From assembly GCF_002086155.1 (NCBI RefSeq), contig NZ_MVHE01000025.1:1-64000 (forward strand): 64,000 nt of DNA, given 5' to 3'. The stretch comes from Mycobacterium angelicum (lineage in GTDB: Bacteria > Actinomycetota > Actinomycetes > Mycobacteriales > Mycobacteriaceae). Each line of letters begins with the position of its first letter. Position 1 is the stretch's first letter. A program made the position numbers and the translations under genes. This document shows positions 26,744-35,795 of this stretch, piece by piece. The notes beneath the pieces were generated by a model that was not told the DNA's origin, ran no database searches, and saw only the letters and a program-made list of their open reading frames with translations.

Positions 26744-28573
26744 TTGGGGCACTACATCGCCAACGTCCGCGATCTTGAGTTCAACCTGTTTGAGGTGCTT
26801 GAGATAGGCGCCGTTCTCGGCGAGGGCCGCTACAGCGATCTTGATGTCGACACGGCCCACACGATATTGTCCGAGGCCGCTCGCCTGGCCGAAGGTCCGA
26901 TCGCCGAGTCCTTCGCCTTCGCCGATCGCAACCCACCGGTGTTCGATCCGGCAACGCACTCCATCAGCGTGCCGGACGAGTTGATCAAGACGGTGCAGGC
27001 GATCAAGGATGCCGAGTGGTGGCGCCTGGGCCTGGCCGAGGAGATCGGCGGCATGCCCGCGCCGCCGCCCCTCACCTGGGCCGTCAACGAAATGATCTTC
27101 TGCGCCAATCCGTCGGCGTCCTTCTACCTGCTCGGCCCCGTGATGGCCAATGCGCTTTACATCGAGGGCAACGAGCAGCAGCGCAAGTGGGCGGCGATGG
27201 GCGTCGAGCGTGACTGGCAGTCCACCATGGTGCTCACCGAACCCGACGCGGGCTCCGATGTAGGTGCCGCGCGCGCCAAGGCTTTCGAACAACCCGATGG
27301 CACCTGGCACATCGAGGGTGTGAAGCGGTTCATCTCCGGCGGCGACGTCGGGGACACCACCGAGAACATCTTCCATCTCGTCCTGGCCCGGCCCGAAGGA
27401 TCCGGCCCGGGTACCAAGGGATTGAGCCTGTTCTACGTTCCCAATTACCTTTTCGATCCCGACACCTTGGAACTGGGTCCGCGCAACGGCGTGTACGTGA
27501 CCGGGCTGGAACACAAGATGGGGCTGAAGTCCTCCCCCACCTGCGAGCTGACCTTCGGCGCCACCGATGTGCCGGCCGTCGGCTACCTGGTCGGCGACGT
27601 GCACAACGGGATCGCGCAGATGTTCACCATCATCGAGCACGCTCGCATGACGATCGGCGTCAAGTCGTCGGGCACGCTGTCGACGGGATACCTGAACGCG
27701 CTGGCTTACGCCAAGGAGCGCATCCAGGGTGCCGACCTGACCCAGATGACCGACAAGACCGCGCCGCGGGTCACCATCATGGCCCACCCCGACGTGCGGC
27801 GCAGCCTGATGACCCAGAAGGCCTACGCCGAGGGGCTGCGGGCGCTGTATCTGTATGCCGCCGCGCACCAGGATGCCGAAGTGGCGCAACGTGTTTCGGG
27901 CGCGGACCCCGATCTGGCGCACCGCGTCGACGATCTACTGCTGCCAGTGGTCAAAGGCGTGGGCTCAGAACGTGCCTACGAAATCCTGACCGAGTCGCTG
28001 CAGACGCTGGGCGGCTCCGGCTTCCTGGTCGACTATCCCATCGAGCAGTACATCCGCGACGCCAAGATCGATTCGCTCTACGAGGGCACCACGGCCATCC
28101 AGGCGCTGGATTTCTTCTTCCGCAAGATAATCCGCGACCACGGCCAGGCCCTTCAGCACGTGACGGCCCAAATCAGCCGCACCATCGAGAACATCGATGA
28201 GTCACTGAAGCCGGAAGCCGAGCTGCTGCAGACCGCACTCGACGATTGCACGGCGATGACCGGTGCGCTGACCGGGTATCTGATGTCGGCCGCGCAGAAT
28301 CCCACCGACATCTACAAGGTGGGGCTCGGGTCGGTGCGGTATCTGCTGGCGATCGGCGACCTGCTCATCGGCTGGCGACTGCTGGCGCAAGCGAATGTCG
28401 CTCGTGCCGCCTTGTCCGACGGGCCGTCCGCCAGCGATGAAGCGTTCTATCAAGGCAAGATCGCAGTCGCGGCGTTCTTCGCGAGGAACATGCTGCCGAA
28501 GCTGGGTGGGGTACGCGCCGTCATCGAGTCCATCGACGACGACATCATGCGTGTCTCCGAAGACGCCTTCTGA
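26744..28573 (+). CDS. fadE15: Acyl-CoA dehydrogenase FadE15
   Basis: A 609-residue FAD-dependent acyl-CoA dehydrogenase, the large actinobacterial type. Central FAD/substrate region: TMVLTEPDAGSDVGAARAKA. C-terminal catalytic-type Glu in DSLYEGTTAIQALDFFF. It carries a C-terminal extension after the canonical domain (residues about 470-609), typical of this subgroup. Start: TTG 26744 gives the length of M. tuberculosis FadE15 (609) with GAAGGGA upstream; a GTG at 26729 would add five residues. Exact fatty acyl substrate unknown. It corresponds to Rv1467c, but here the next gene is not the suf operon as in M. tuberculosis: an amidase pair intervenes. Confidence 0.94.
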   Translation: MGHYIANVRDLEFNLFEVLEIGAVLGEGRYSDLDVDTAHTILSEAARLAEGPIAESFAFADRNPPVFDPATHSISVPDELIKTVQAIKDAEWWRLGLAEEIGGMPAPPPLTWAVNEMIFCANPSASFYLLGPVMANALYIEGNEQQRKWAAMGVERDWQSTMVLTEPDAGSDVGAARAKAFEQPDGTWHIEGVKRFISGGDVGDTTENIFHLVLARPEGSGPGTKGLSLFYVPNYLFDPDTLELGPRNGVYVTGLEHKMGLKSSPTCELTFGATDVPAVGYLVGDVHNGIAQMFTIIEHARMTIGVKSSGTLSTGYLNALAYAKERIQGADLTQMTDKTAPRVTIMAHPDVRRSLMTQKAYAEGLRALYLYAAAHQDAEVAQRVSGADPDLAHRVDDLLLPVVKGVGSERAYEILTESLQTLGGSGFLVDYPIEQYIRDAKIDSLYEGTTAIQALDFFFRKIIRDHGQALQHVTAQISRTIENIDESLKPEAELLQTALDDCTAMTGALTGYLMSAAQNPTDIYKVGLGSVRYLLAIGDLLIGWRLLAQANVARAALSDGPSASDEAFYQGKIAVAAFFARNMLPKLGGVRAVIESIDDDIMRVSEDAF

Positions 28574-28616
28574 GGTTTGTCGGCGGGACCCTCAGGCGCC
28601 AATCTGGTCTGCGCCG

Positions 28617-28904
28617 TTAGTGGCGCGGCAGTTTGCGGTGTAGTGGGTTAGTGGTCACCTTCGCCCCTGTGGATTGAGCGGGTGGCAAGCGGTTGACGAC
28701 GTCGGGTACATCGGCGGTGGCGCGGGTGCGGTCGTGGAGTCGCATCGCGGTAGAGCGGCCGATGCCGATCATGGGCGCGGTGGGAATTCTTGTGGCCACG
28801 CCGGCGCAGTGCGGGCAAACGGCGCTGTCGGGTACTGCCGCCATCCGATGCTGCTCAGCAAATCTCGGGCAGCCCTGCGTGCAACGGAACACATAGCTCG
28901 GCAT
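28617..28904 (-). CDS. fmdB: FmdB-family zinc-ribbon protein
   Basis: A 95-residue protein starting MPSYVFRCTQGCPRF. It has the FmdB pattern of two Cys pairs (CxxxC near residue 8 and CPHC near 30) forming a small zinc ribbon, then a longer basic tail with no recognised domain. FmdB proteins are encoded beside formamidase/acetamidase genes and were named as putative regulators of amidase expression. It lies divergently opposite the fmdA gene, 145 bp away, the usual partner. ATG 28904 chosen because the zinc ribbon begins there; the frame is open further upstream without similarity. Absent at this place in M. tuberculosis. Confidence 0.75.
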   Translation of the reverse strand: MPSYVFRCTQGCPRFAEQHRMAAVPDSAVCPHCAGVATRIPTAPMIGIGRSTAMRLHDRTRATADVPDVVNRLPPAQSTGAKVTTNPLHRKLPRH

Positions 28905-29049
28905 GCTGGCGACTATAAAGCCTTGGCGCCGGACGTGTGCTGCCAGAAGATCATCAGGACCATCACAGTCAGCCACCAACCTCGAATGAAACGGTCGTGC
29001 GCAAGCCTGATTCCAATCGATTCGTCGCGAGCTGACCAGAGAGTGCAAA

Positions 29050-30321
29050 GTGCCCGAACTGCTTTTCCCGCTGGATTCAAGTAAGAAGTTCAACGAGCAA
29101 CAGATTATAGGCCACAATCGTTGGCATCCAGATATTCCGGCGGCCGTCACGGTGAAGCGCGATTCCACATTCCGTGCGCATTGTCGCGAGTGGTTCGACG
29201 GGGCCATCCACAACGACGATTCGGCCGAAGACATCCTCAATGCTCCGCTAAAAGGCGTGCATTGCCTGTCCGGCCCATTCGCGATCGAGGGTGCCGAGCC
29301 GGGCGACCTGCTTATCGTGGACATCCTTGATGTCGGTCCTATCCCCCAAGAAGATTCCGGTCCGCTGGCCGGACAGGGCTGGGGATACACCGGAATTTTC
29401 GCCAAACTCAATGGCGGTGGATTCCTCACTGATCAATTTCCCGATGCCTACAAGGCGATCTGGGATTTCTCCGGGCAAAGTGCGACTTCGCGGCATGTTC
29501 CCGGGGTCAAGTACACCGGCATCGTGCATCCCGGCCTGATGGGAACAGCCCCATCCGCGCAGTTGCTGGCGAAGTGGAACAAACGCGAGGGTGCACTCAT
29601 CGAGACCGACCCGCACCGAGTGCCGCCTCTGGCGCTGCCGCCGGAACCCGAGGACGCCATTTTGGGAACGCTGAGCGGCGACGAATTCGGCCGTGTCGCT
29701 GCCGAAGCGGCCCGCACGGCACCGCCCCGCGAGAACGGCGGAAACCAGGACATCAAGAACCTCACCAAAGGCACCCGGGTGTTTTACCCGGTCTTCGTGC
29801 CCGGTGCGAATCTGTCGGTCGGCGACCTTCACTTCTCGCAGGGCGACGGCGAAATCACCTTCTGCGGCGCGATCGAAATGGGCGGGTTCATCGACTTGCA
29901 TGTCGACGTGATCAAAGGGGGCATGGAGACCTACGGAGTCTATGAGAATGCGATATTCGTGCCGGGGAACACCGACCCTCTGTACTCGCAATGGATCGCA
30001 TTCTCGGGCACATCGGTGACGCTGGATGGCGAACAAAAGTATCTCGATTCCGATCTCGCATACAAACGCGCATGTCTACACGCGATCGACTATCTGACCA
30101 AATTCGGCTACAGCCCCGAGCAGGCGTATCTGCTTCTTGGATCTGCCCCCATTGAAGGCCGTCTATCGGGTGTGGTGGACATACCGAATTCGTGCGCCAC
30201 CGTCTATATTCCAACAGCGATTTTCGATTTCCCGGTGCTTCCGTCCGCGGCCGGGCCACATCAAATCGATCCCGGCATCGGGGCGCCACGCGCCAGCTTC
30301 AGCGCCGGCACAAAGGCATGA
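29050..30321 (+). CDS. fmdA: Formamidase/acetamidase (FmdA/AmdA family)
   Basis: A 423-residue amidase that hydrolyses short aliphatic amides such as formamide or acetamide to the acid and ammonia; the inducible acetamidase of M. smegmatis is in this family. Family features seen: HNRWHPDIPA near residue 22, an EPGDLLIVDILDVGP segment, the GWGYTGIF loop, HPGLMGTAPSA, and SFTCATVYIP-like near the end (NSCATVYIPTAIFDF). GTG 29050 with AGAGAG upstream. Base composition is visibly less GC-rich than its neighbours, and the fmdA/fmdB pair interrupts the fadE15-suf order of M. tuberculosis, suggesting acquisition or lineage-specific retention. Confidence 0.9.
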   Translation: MPELLFPLDSSKKFNEQQIIGHNRWHPDIPAAVTVKRDSTFRAHCREWFDGAIHNDDSAEDILNAPLKGVHCLSGPFAIEGAEPGDLLIVDILDVGPIPQEDSGPLAGQGWGYTGIFAKLNGGGFLTDQFPDAYKAIWDFSGQSATSRHVPGVKYTGIVHPGLMGTAPSAQLLAKWNKREGALIETDPHRVPPLALPPEPEDAILGTLSGDEFGRVAAEAARTAPPRENGGNQDIKNLTKGTRVFYPVFVPGANLSVGDLHFSQGDGEITFCGAIEMGGFIDLHVDVIKGGMETYGVYENAIFVPGNTDPLYSQWIAFSGTSVTLDGEQKYLDSDLAYKRACLHAIDYLTKFGYSPEQAYLLLGSAPIEGRLSGVVDIPNSCATVYIPTAIFDFPVLPSAAGPHQIDPGIGAPRASFSAGTKA

Positions 30322-30342
30322 TCGCAGGCCTGGTCGTGCGAT

Positions 30343-30690
30343 TCAGACGGTGAAGCCGAGCGCCCGTAGTTGCTCGCGCCCATCCTCGGTGATCTTGTCC
30401 GGACCCCACGGCGGGTTCCAGACCCAATTGATCCGAATCTCGTCGACCAGACCACTGCCGACCAGCGCGCTGCGCGACTGGTCCTCGATTACATCGGTCA
30501 GCGGGCACGCGGCTGACGTCAGGGTCATATCGATCAGCGCGACGGTTCCCTCGTCGCCCTCCTCTACATTCAAGCCGTAGACCAGCCCGAGATCGACCAC
30601 GTTGATGCCCAGCTCGGGGTCGACGACGTCGCGCATCGCCTCCTCGACGTCAGCCAGGAATTCCTCGTCGGGTGCGGCGGTTTCGCTCAT
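30343..30690 (-). CDS. sufT: SufT-like MIP18/DUF59 Fe-S assembly protein, Rv1466-like
   Basis: A 115-residue DUF59 protein (the same length as Rv1466). Core: MRDVVDPELGINVVDLGLVY, with TLTSAACPLTDVIEDQ holding the conserved Cys. DUF59/MIP18 proteins assist maturation of Fe-S proteins; the gene is the last of the suf operon. Its ATG overlaps the sufU stop as ATGA, so the two are co-translated. Symbol assigned by position and domain. Confidence 0.92.
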   Translation of the reverse strand: MSETAAPDEEFLADVEEAMRDVVDPELGINVVDLGLVYGLNVEEGDEGTVALIDMTLTSAACPLTDVIEDQSRSALVGSGLVDEIRINWVWNPPWGPDKITEDGREQLRALGFTV

Positions 30691-31139
30691 TTATCGACCT
30701 CCTCGAGGGCTTGGGCCAGGGCATCTTTGAAAGCCATCCAGCCGAGCAGCGCACATTTGACCCGCGCCGGGTATTTGGCCACTCCTGCGAACGCTACTCC
30801 GTCGCCCAGGACTTCCTCGTCTCCCTGCACGGTTCCGCGCGAGGAGATCATCGCGGTGAAGGCGTCGAGGGTTCTCAGCGCTTCCGGCACTGATTGGCCG
30901 ATCACCTGCTGGGTCAACACCGAGGTGGCTGCCTGGCTGATCGAACAGCCCTGGCCGTCATAAGAGATGTCGTCGATGGTCTCGCCGTCTTCTGACAGCG
31001 CAACTCTTAACGTGACTTCGTCGCCGCAGACCGGGTTGACGTGATACACCTGCGCGCCGAAGGGCTCGCGCAGGCCGCGGTGCTGTGGGTGTTTGTAGTG
31101 ATCGAGGATCACGTCCTGGTAGATGTTTTCCAGCCGCAA
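30687..31139 (-). CDS. sufU: SufU Fe-S assembly zinc protein
   Basis: A 150-residue IscU/SufU-type protein that accepts sulfur from SufS. Ligand residues: Cys38 (NPVCGDE), Asp40, Cys65 (GQGCSIS) and Cys129 (VKCALLGW). The loop insert characteristic of SufU, absent from IscU, is present. Start uncertain: TTG 31139 is used; the M. tuberculosis gene starts two codons further upstream at a position that is CTG here, overlapping the sufS stop. Cell role: zinc-bound sulfurtransferase partner of SufS feeding SufBCD. Confidence 0.93.
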   Translation of the reverse strand: MRLENIYQDVILDHYKHPQHRGLREPFGAQVYHVNPVCGDEVTLRVALSEDGETIDDISYDGQGCSISQAATSVLTQQVIGQSVPEALRTLDAFTAMISSRGTVQGDEEVLGDGVAFAGVAKYPARVKCALLGWMAFKDALAQALEEVDK

Positions 31140-31141
31140 AG

Positions 31142-32395
31142 TCAGTCTCTCCCAAAGAAATCCAGCGAACGACGCACGCCGGCCACCAGCCGGTCCACCT
31201 CGTCGGCGGTGTTGTACACCGCGAACGAGGCCCGTGCCGTGGCCGCCAGACCGAACCTGCGGTGCAGCGGCAACGCACAGTGATGTCCGACTCGCACCGC
31301 CACACCGTCGTCGTCGAGCACCTGCCCCACGTCGTGGGCGTGCACGCCGTCGACGATGAACGACACCGGCGAACCGCGGTCCTGCATTTCAGTGGGCCCG
31401 ATGATGCGCACACCGTCGATACCGGAGAAGCCCTCGATGGTCTTGGCCACCAGTTCGCGCTCGTGGGCCTCGACAGCGTCCATGCCGATGGCGTCGAGGT
31501 AGCGAGCCGCGGCGGCCAGCGCGACCACCTGTGACGTCATCGGAGTACCGGCCTCGAACCGCTGTGGCGCCGGCGCGTAGGTAGACGCTTCCATGGTCAC
31601 CGTCTCGATCATCGACCCGCCGGTGAGGAACGGGGGCATCTTGTCGATGAGTTCACGCCGGCTATACAGCACGCCGATTCCGTTGGGGCCCAGCATCTTA
31701 TGGCCGGAGAAGGCGGCGAAGTCGACATCGAGTTCGTGGAAGTCGACCGGCTGGTGCGGCACCGACTGGCAGGCGTCCAGCACGGTCAGCGCGCCGACCT
31801 CTTTGGCGCGGCCGACCAGCTCGGCGACCGGCGCCAGCGCACCGGTTACATTCGAATGATGGCTAAAGGCAACGACTTTGACGCGACCATCCAGTTGCAG
31901 GCTGTCCAGGTCGATGCGCCCGTCTTCGCTGACACCGTACCAGCGCAGGGCGGCTCCGGTGCGCCGGGCCAGCTCCTGCCACGGAATCAGGTTGGCGTGA
32001 TGTTCGAGTTCGGTGGTGACGATGACATCGCCCGGACCGACAGTCCGCTCGAAACGGCTGTCTCCCAACGCATATGACACCAGGTTGAGCGATTCGGTGG
32101 CGTTCTTGGTGAACACCAGCTCGTCGCTGTCGGCGCCGACGAATGCGGCGATGTCGGCACGGCCCTGCTCGTAAGCGTCGGTAGCCTCTTCCATCAACTG
32201 GTGTGCGCCGCGATGTACACCTCCGTTGGAGGTGACGAGAAACTCGCGCTCGGCATCGAGAACTTGCAGTGGCCGCTGCGACGTCGCGCCGGAATCCAGG
32301 TACGCCAACTGATTTCCGCCACGCATGACCCGCTTCAGGATCGGGAAATCCGCCCGGATCGCCGCGAGGTCCAGCGGGGTCACTTGCGCCGTCAC
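31142..32395 (-). CDS. sufS: Cysteine desulfurase SufS
   Basis: A 417-residue PLP enzyme, the same length as M. tuberculosis Csd (Rv1464). It removes sulfur from L-cysteine for Fe-S assembly. PLP-binding Lys lies in FSGHKMLGPNG near 230, and the active-site Cys in GHHCALPLH near 372. PLP-contact motifs HHSNVTG and VLDACQSVPH precede. GTG 32395 is 12 bp after the sufC stop. Fold type I, group II (SufS-like), dependent on SufU. Confidence 0.95.
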   Translation of the reverse strand: MTAQVTPLDLAAIRADFPILKRVMRGGNQLAYLDSGATSQRPLQVLDAEREFLVTSNGGVHRGAHQLMEEATDAYEQGRADIAAFVGADSDELVFTKNATESLNLVSYALGDSRFERTVGPGDVIVTTELEHHANLIPWQELARRTGAALRWYGVSEDGRIDLDSLQLDGRVKVVAFSHHSNVTGALAPVAELVGRAKEVGALTVLDACQSVPHQPVDFHELDVDFAAFSGHKMLGPNGIGVLYSRRELIDKMPPFLTGGSMIETVTMEASTYAPAPQRFEAGTPMTSQVVALAAAARYLDAIGMDAVEAHERELVAKTIEGFSGIDGVRIIGPTEMQDRGSPVSFIVDGVHAHDVGQVLDDDGVAVRVGHHCALPLHRRFGLAATARASFAVYNTADEVDRLVAGVRRSLDFFGRD

Positions 32396-32407
32396 GTCAG
32401 GCCCCTG

Positions 32408-33190
32408 TCAGACTTTCTCAGCCGCCGCTTGGGTGAAGCGCTCGTAGCCATTCTGTTCGAGTTCGTCGGCCAGCTCAGGTCCACCGGATTCGGCGATGCG
32501 GCCGCCGACGAAGACGTGCACGAATTCCGGATGGATGTAACGCAGGATGCGGGTGTAGTGGGTGATCAGCAGAAGCCCGCCATGCTCGGCTTCGGCATAC
32601 CGATTCACGCCCTCGCTGACCACCCGCAGCGCGTCGACGTCCAGGCCGGAGTCGGTCTCGTCGAGGATGGCGATCTTGGGCTTAAGCAGTTCCAGCTGCA
32701 GGATCTCGTGCCGCTTCTTCTCACCGCCGGAGAAGCCCTCGTTGACGTTGCGTTCGGCGAAGGCCGGGTCGATGTCGAGTGCGCCCATCGCGGCCTTGAC
32801 TTCTTTGACCCAGTGCCGCAGCTTGGGGGCCTCACCCCGGATCGCGGTGGCCGCCGAACGCAAGAAGTTCGACACCGAAACGCCGGGCACCTCGACGGGA
32901 TACTGCATGGCCAGAAACAGTCCGGCACGCGCCCGTTCGTCGATGCTCATCGCCAGCACGTCAGCGCCGTCCAGCGTGATCGATCCGGACGTCACCTGGT
33001 ATTTGGGATGGCCCGCGATGGCGTACGACAGGGTGGACTTGCCGGAGCCGTTGGGACCCATCAAGGCATGCGTCTCACCGGATTTCACGGTCAGGTCGAC
33101 GCCCTTGAGGATGGGTATTTCGCGCTCCCCTTCGGCGGCGTTGGGGTTGTCGACGCTGACGTGCAGGTCGTTGATTTCCAGGGTCGTCAT
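32408..33190 (-). CDS. sufC: SufC ATPase
   Basis: A 260-residue ABC-type ATPase of the SufBCD scaffold complex. Walker A GPNGSGKST near 43, signature FSGGEKKRHEIL near 153, Walker B region IAILDETDSGLDVDAL, and the SufC-typical DETDSGLD. Soluble; binds SufB and SufD and drives their rearrangement during cluster assembly. ATG 33190 overlaps the sufD stop (ATGA). Slightly shorter than the M. tuberculosis protein I recall (266). Confidence 0.96.
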   Translation of the reverse strand: MTTLEINDLHVSVDNPNAAEGEREIPILKGVDLTVKSGETHALMGPNGSGKSTLSYAIAGHPKYQVTSGSITLDGADVLAMSIDERARAGLFLAMQYPVEVPGVSVSNFLRSAATAIRGEAPKLRHWVKEVKAAMGALDIDPAFAERNVNEGFSGGEKKRHEILQLELLKPKIAILDETDSGLDVDALRVVSEGVNRYAEAEHGGLLLITHYTRILRYIHPEFVHVFVGGRIAESGGPELADELEQNGYERFTQAAAEKV

Positions 33191-34356
33191 GAGGCGATTG
33201 ATCTCGATTCCGTGATTTCTAGCTCGTGTTCGATGGCTGTGGTGAGGCGTTCGCGAACCTCGGGCACCGCGATCTTGGAGATGATTTCGCCGAAGAAGCC
33301 GCGGATCACCAGTCGCCGGGCTTGTTCTTCGGGAATGCCACGGGAACGCAAGTAGAACAGCTGCTCGTCGTCGAAACGGCCAGTGGCACTGGCGTGTCCG
33401 GCCCCGGCGATCTCGCCGGTTTCGATCTCGAGGTTGGGCACCGAGTCCGCACGGGCGCCGTCGGTGAGCACCAGGTTGCGGTTCACCTCGAAAGTGTCGG
33501 TACCAGTGGCCTCGGCGCGGATCAGCACGTCGCCGATCCAGACGGTGTGCGCGTCGGGCAGCGACGACGCCGGATCTCCTTGCAGCGCACCTTTATACAA
33601 CACGTTGGACTTGCAGTCGGGGTACGCGTGGTCGACCAGTAGCCGGGACTCGAGGTGCTGGCCGTCGTCGGCGAAGTACAGACCCAGCAGTTCGGCGTCG
33701 CCCCCGCTTGCGGTGAACCGGACGTTGGCCGTCAGCCGGACCACTTCGCCGCCCAGCGTGACAGCGACGTGGCGCAGCACCGCATCCTTGCCCAGCCGGG
33801 CGTGCTGGGCGCTGAGGTGGACGGTGTCGTCGGCCCAGTCGGCGATCCACACCACGGTGAGCCGGGCGGCGTCGCCGACGACGAATTCGACGTTGTCGGC
33901 ATAGGTTCCGCTGCCGCGGTGGTCGATGACCACGACAGCCTCGCCCAGTTCCTCGACCCTGATTTGCAGATGTCCGTAGGCCACCGCACCTTCGCCGGGG
34001 CCGGTGACGGTGATGTTCACCGGCTCGACCACCTGGGTGTCGCGACCGACCGTAACCAACGTGGCGGAGTTGAACGACGAAAACGCTTGGGCCGCAACCC
34101 GGTCGGCCGGTATGCCGGCTTGTCCGAGCCGCTCGTCGCCACGGCGGACCGTTTCGGTCTGGACGCCGGGGTGCTCGCTCACGGTGATCTCCGCCGTGCC
34201 GTTGGCTTTGGCGGAGCCGTCGTGCAGCCCACGCAATCGCTTCAGTGGGGTGAACCGCCAGAGTTCGTCGCGGCCGTGCGGAACCTCGAAAGCGTCAACA
34301 TCGAACGACGCGAACAGCTCGCCCTTGTTCAGAGCGGCTTTAGTAGGGACGGTCAT
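33187..34356 (-). CDS. sufD: SufD scaffold protein
   Basis: A 389-residue beta-helix protein, partner of SufB in the SufBC2D scaffold. C-terminal core recognisable: GDVLIRAEATGTDTFEVNRN and the end SKIAVPEVRERLTTAIEHEL, with the SRGIPEEQARRLVIRGFF motif shared with SufB. ATG 34356 overlaps the sufB stop by 4 bp. The frame stays open upstream within sufB, but that region is the antisense-like shadow of sufB, not coding for SufD. Confidence 0.95.
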   Translation of the reverse strand: MTVPTKAALNKGELFASFDVDAFEVPHGRDELWRFTPLKRLRGLHDGSAKANGTAEITVSEHPGVQTETVRRGDERLGQAGIPADRVAAQAFSSFNSATLVTVGRDTQVVEPVNITVTGPGEGAVAYGHLQIRVEELGEAVVVIDHRGSGTYADNVEFVVGDAARLTVVWIADWADDTVHLSAQHARLGKDAVLRHVAVTLGGEVVRLTANVRFTASGGDAELLGLYFADDGQHLESRLLVDHAYPDCKSNVLYKGALQGDPASSLPDAHTVWIGDVLIRAEATGTDTFEVNRNLVLTDGARADSVPNLEIETGEIAGAGHASATGRFDDEQLFYLRSRGIPEEQARRLVIRGFFGEIISKIAVPEVRERLTTAIEHELEITESRSIAS

Positions 34357-35795
34357 CCGACCGCGCCCTCCATCTGCAGCTCGATCAGCCGGTTGAGCTC
34401 CAGGGCGTACTCCATGGGGAGTTCCTTGGCGATCGGCTCGACGAAGCCGCGCACGACCATGGCCATGGCCTCGTCCTCGGTCAGCCCGCGGCTCATCAGG
34501 TAGAAGAGCTGGTTCTCGCTGACCTTGGACACGGTGGCCTCGTGACCCATGGTGACGTCGTCCTCGCGGATGTCGACATACGGGTAGGTGTCGCTGCGGC
34601 TGATCGTATCGACCAGCAGCGCATCGCATTTCACGCTCGACTTGGAACCGTGGGCGCCCTTGTTCACTTGCACCAGCCCGCGGTAAGAGGTGCGGCCACC
34701 GCCACGCGCAACCGATTTGGACACGATGTTGCTCGACGTGTTGGGAGCCAGGTGCAGCATCTTGGCGCCGGTGTCCTGGTGCTGGTCTTCGCCGGCGAAC
34801 GCCACCGACAACACCTCACCCTTGGCGTGCTCGCCGGTCATCCAGACCGCCGGGTACTTCATGGTCACCTTGGACCCGATGTTGCCGTCGATCCACTCCA
34901 TGGTGGCGCCCGCTTCGGCGCGGGCGCGCTTGGTGACCAGGTTGTAGACGTTGTTCGACCAGTTCTGGATTGTCGTGTAACGGCAACGGCCACCTGGCTT
35001 TACGATGATCTCGACCACCGCGGAGTGCAGTGAATCCGACTTGTAGATGGGCGCGGTACAGCCCTCCACATAGTGGACGTAAGCGTTCTCGTCAACAATG
35101 ATCAGAGTTCGCTCGAACTGGCCCATGTTCTCGGTGTTGATCCGGAAGTAGGCCTGCAGCGGGATGTCGACGTGCACGCCGGGCGGAACGTAGATGAAGC
35201 TGCCGCCTGACCACACGGCGGTGTTCAGCGCGGAGAACTTGTTGTCGCCGGCCGGGATGACGGTGCCGAAGTATTGCTTGAAGATCTCGGGGTGTTCCCG
35301 CAATCCCGTGTCGGTGTCCAGGAAGATGACGCCCTGGGCCTCCAGGTCTTCCCGGATCTGGTGGTAGACCACCTCGGATTCGTACTGCGCGGCTACTCCA
35401 GCGACCAACCGCTGCTTCTCGGCTTCCGGGATGCCCAGCCGGTCGTAGGTGTTCTTGATGTCCTCGGGCAAGTCATCCCAAGACGCGGCCTGCTTCTCGG
35501 TCGAGCGCACGAAGTACTTGATGTTGTCGAAGTCGATGCCTTCCAGGTTGGAACCCCAGTTCGGCATCGGCTTGCGGTCGAAGATCCGCAGCGCCTTGAG
35601 CCGGGTCTGCAGCATCCAGTCGGGCTCGTTCTTCTTCGAAGAGATGTCGCGGACCACCGCCTCGGACAACCCACGCTGCGCGCTGGCGCCCGCGACGTCG
35701 GAGTCCGCCCAGCCGTAGCCGTAGTTACCCAGCGACGCTATCGCCTCTTCCTGGGTCAGCGGCTCAACGACGGTCTTGCTGGCCTCGAGTGTCAT
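34353..35795 (-). CDS. sufB: SufB scaffold protein, without intein
   Basis: A 480-residue SufB, the cluster-binding subunit of SufBCD. Uninterrupted core: YVHYVEGCTAPIYKSDSLHS near residue 230-250, AGATMEWIDGNIGSKVTMKY, and the C-terminal SRGLTEDEAMAMVVRGFVEP. M. tuberculosis SufB (Rv1461) is encoded as an 846-residue precursor containing a self-splicing intein; here the coding sequence is continuous and of the mature length. ATG 35795 overlaps the sufR stop. An in-frame start at 35852 would add 19 residues inside sufR and is rejected. Confidence 0.96.
   Translation of the reverse strand: MTLEASKTVVEPLTQEEAIASLGNYGYGWADSDVAGASAQRGLSEAVVRDISSKKNEPDWMLQTRLKALRIFDRKPMPNWGSNLEGIDFDNIKYFVRSTEKQAASWDDLPEDIKNTYDRLGIPEAEKQRLVAGVAAQYESEVVYHQIREDLEAQGVIFLDTDTGLREHPEIFKQYFGTVIPAGDNKFSALNTAVWSGGSFIYVPPGVHVDIPLQAYFRINTENMGQFERTLIIVDENAYVHYVEGCTAPIYKSDSLHSAVVEIIVKPGGRCRYTTIQNWSNNVYNLVTKRARAEAGATMEWIDGNIGSKVTMKYPAVWMTGEHAKGEVLSVAFAGEDQHQDTGAKMLHLAPNTSSNIVSKSVARGGGRTSYRGLVQVNKGAHGSKSSVKCDALLVDTISRSDTYPYVDIREDDVTMGHEATVSKVSENQLFYLMSRGLTEDEAMAMVVRGFVEPIAKELPMEYALELNRLIELQMEGAVG

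Noticed and set aside
28617..29429. 270-residue frame containing FmdB
   Set aside because: The upstream 175 residues are antisense to fmdA; only the last 95 residues form the zinc-ribbon protein.
33187..34629. Longer sufD reading frame (480 residues)
   Set aside because: The extra N-terminal part lies inside sufB and has no SufD similarity; the ATG at 34356 with a 4-bp overlap is the operon-consistent start.
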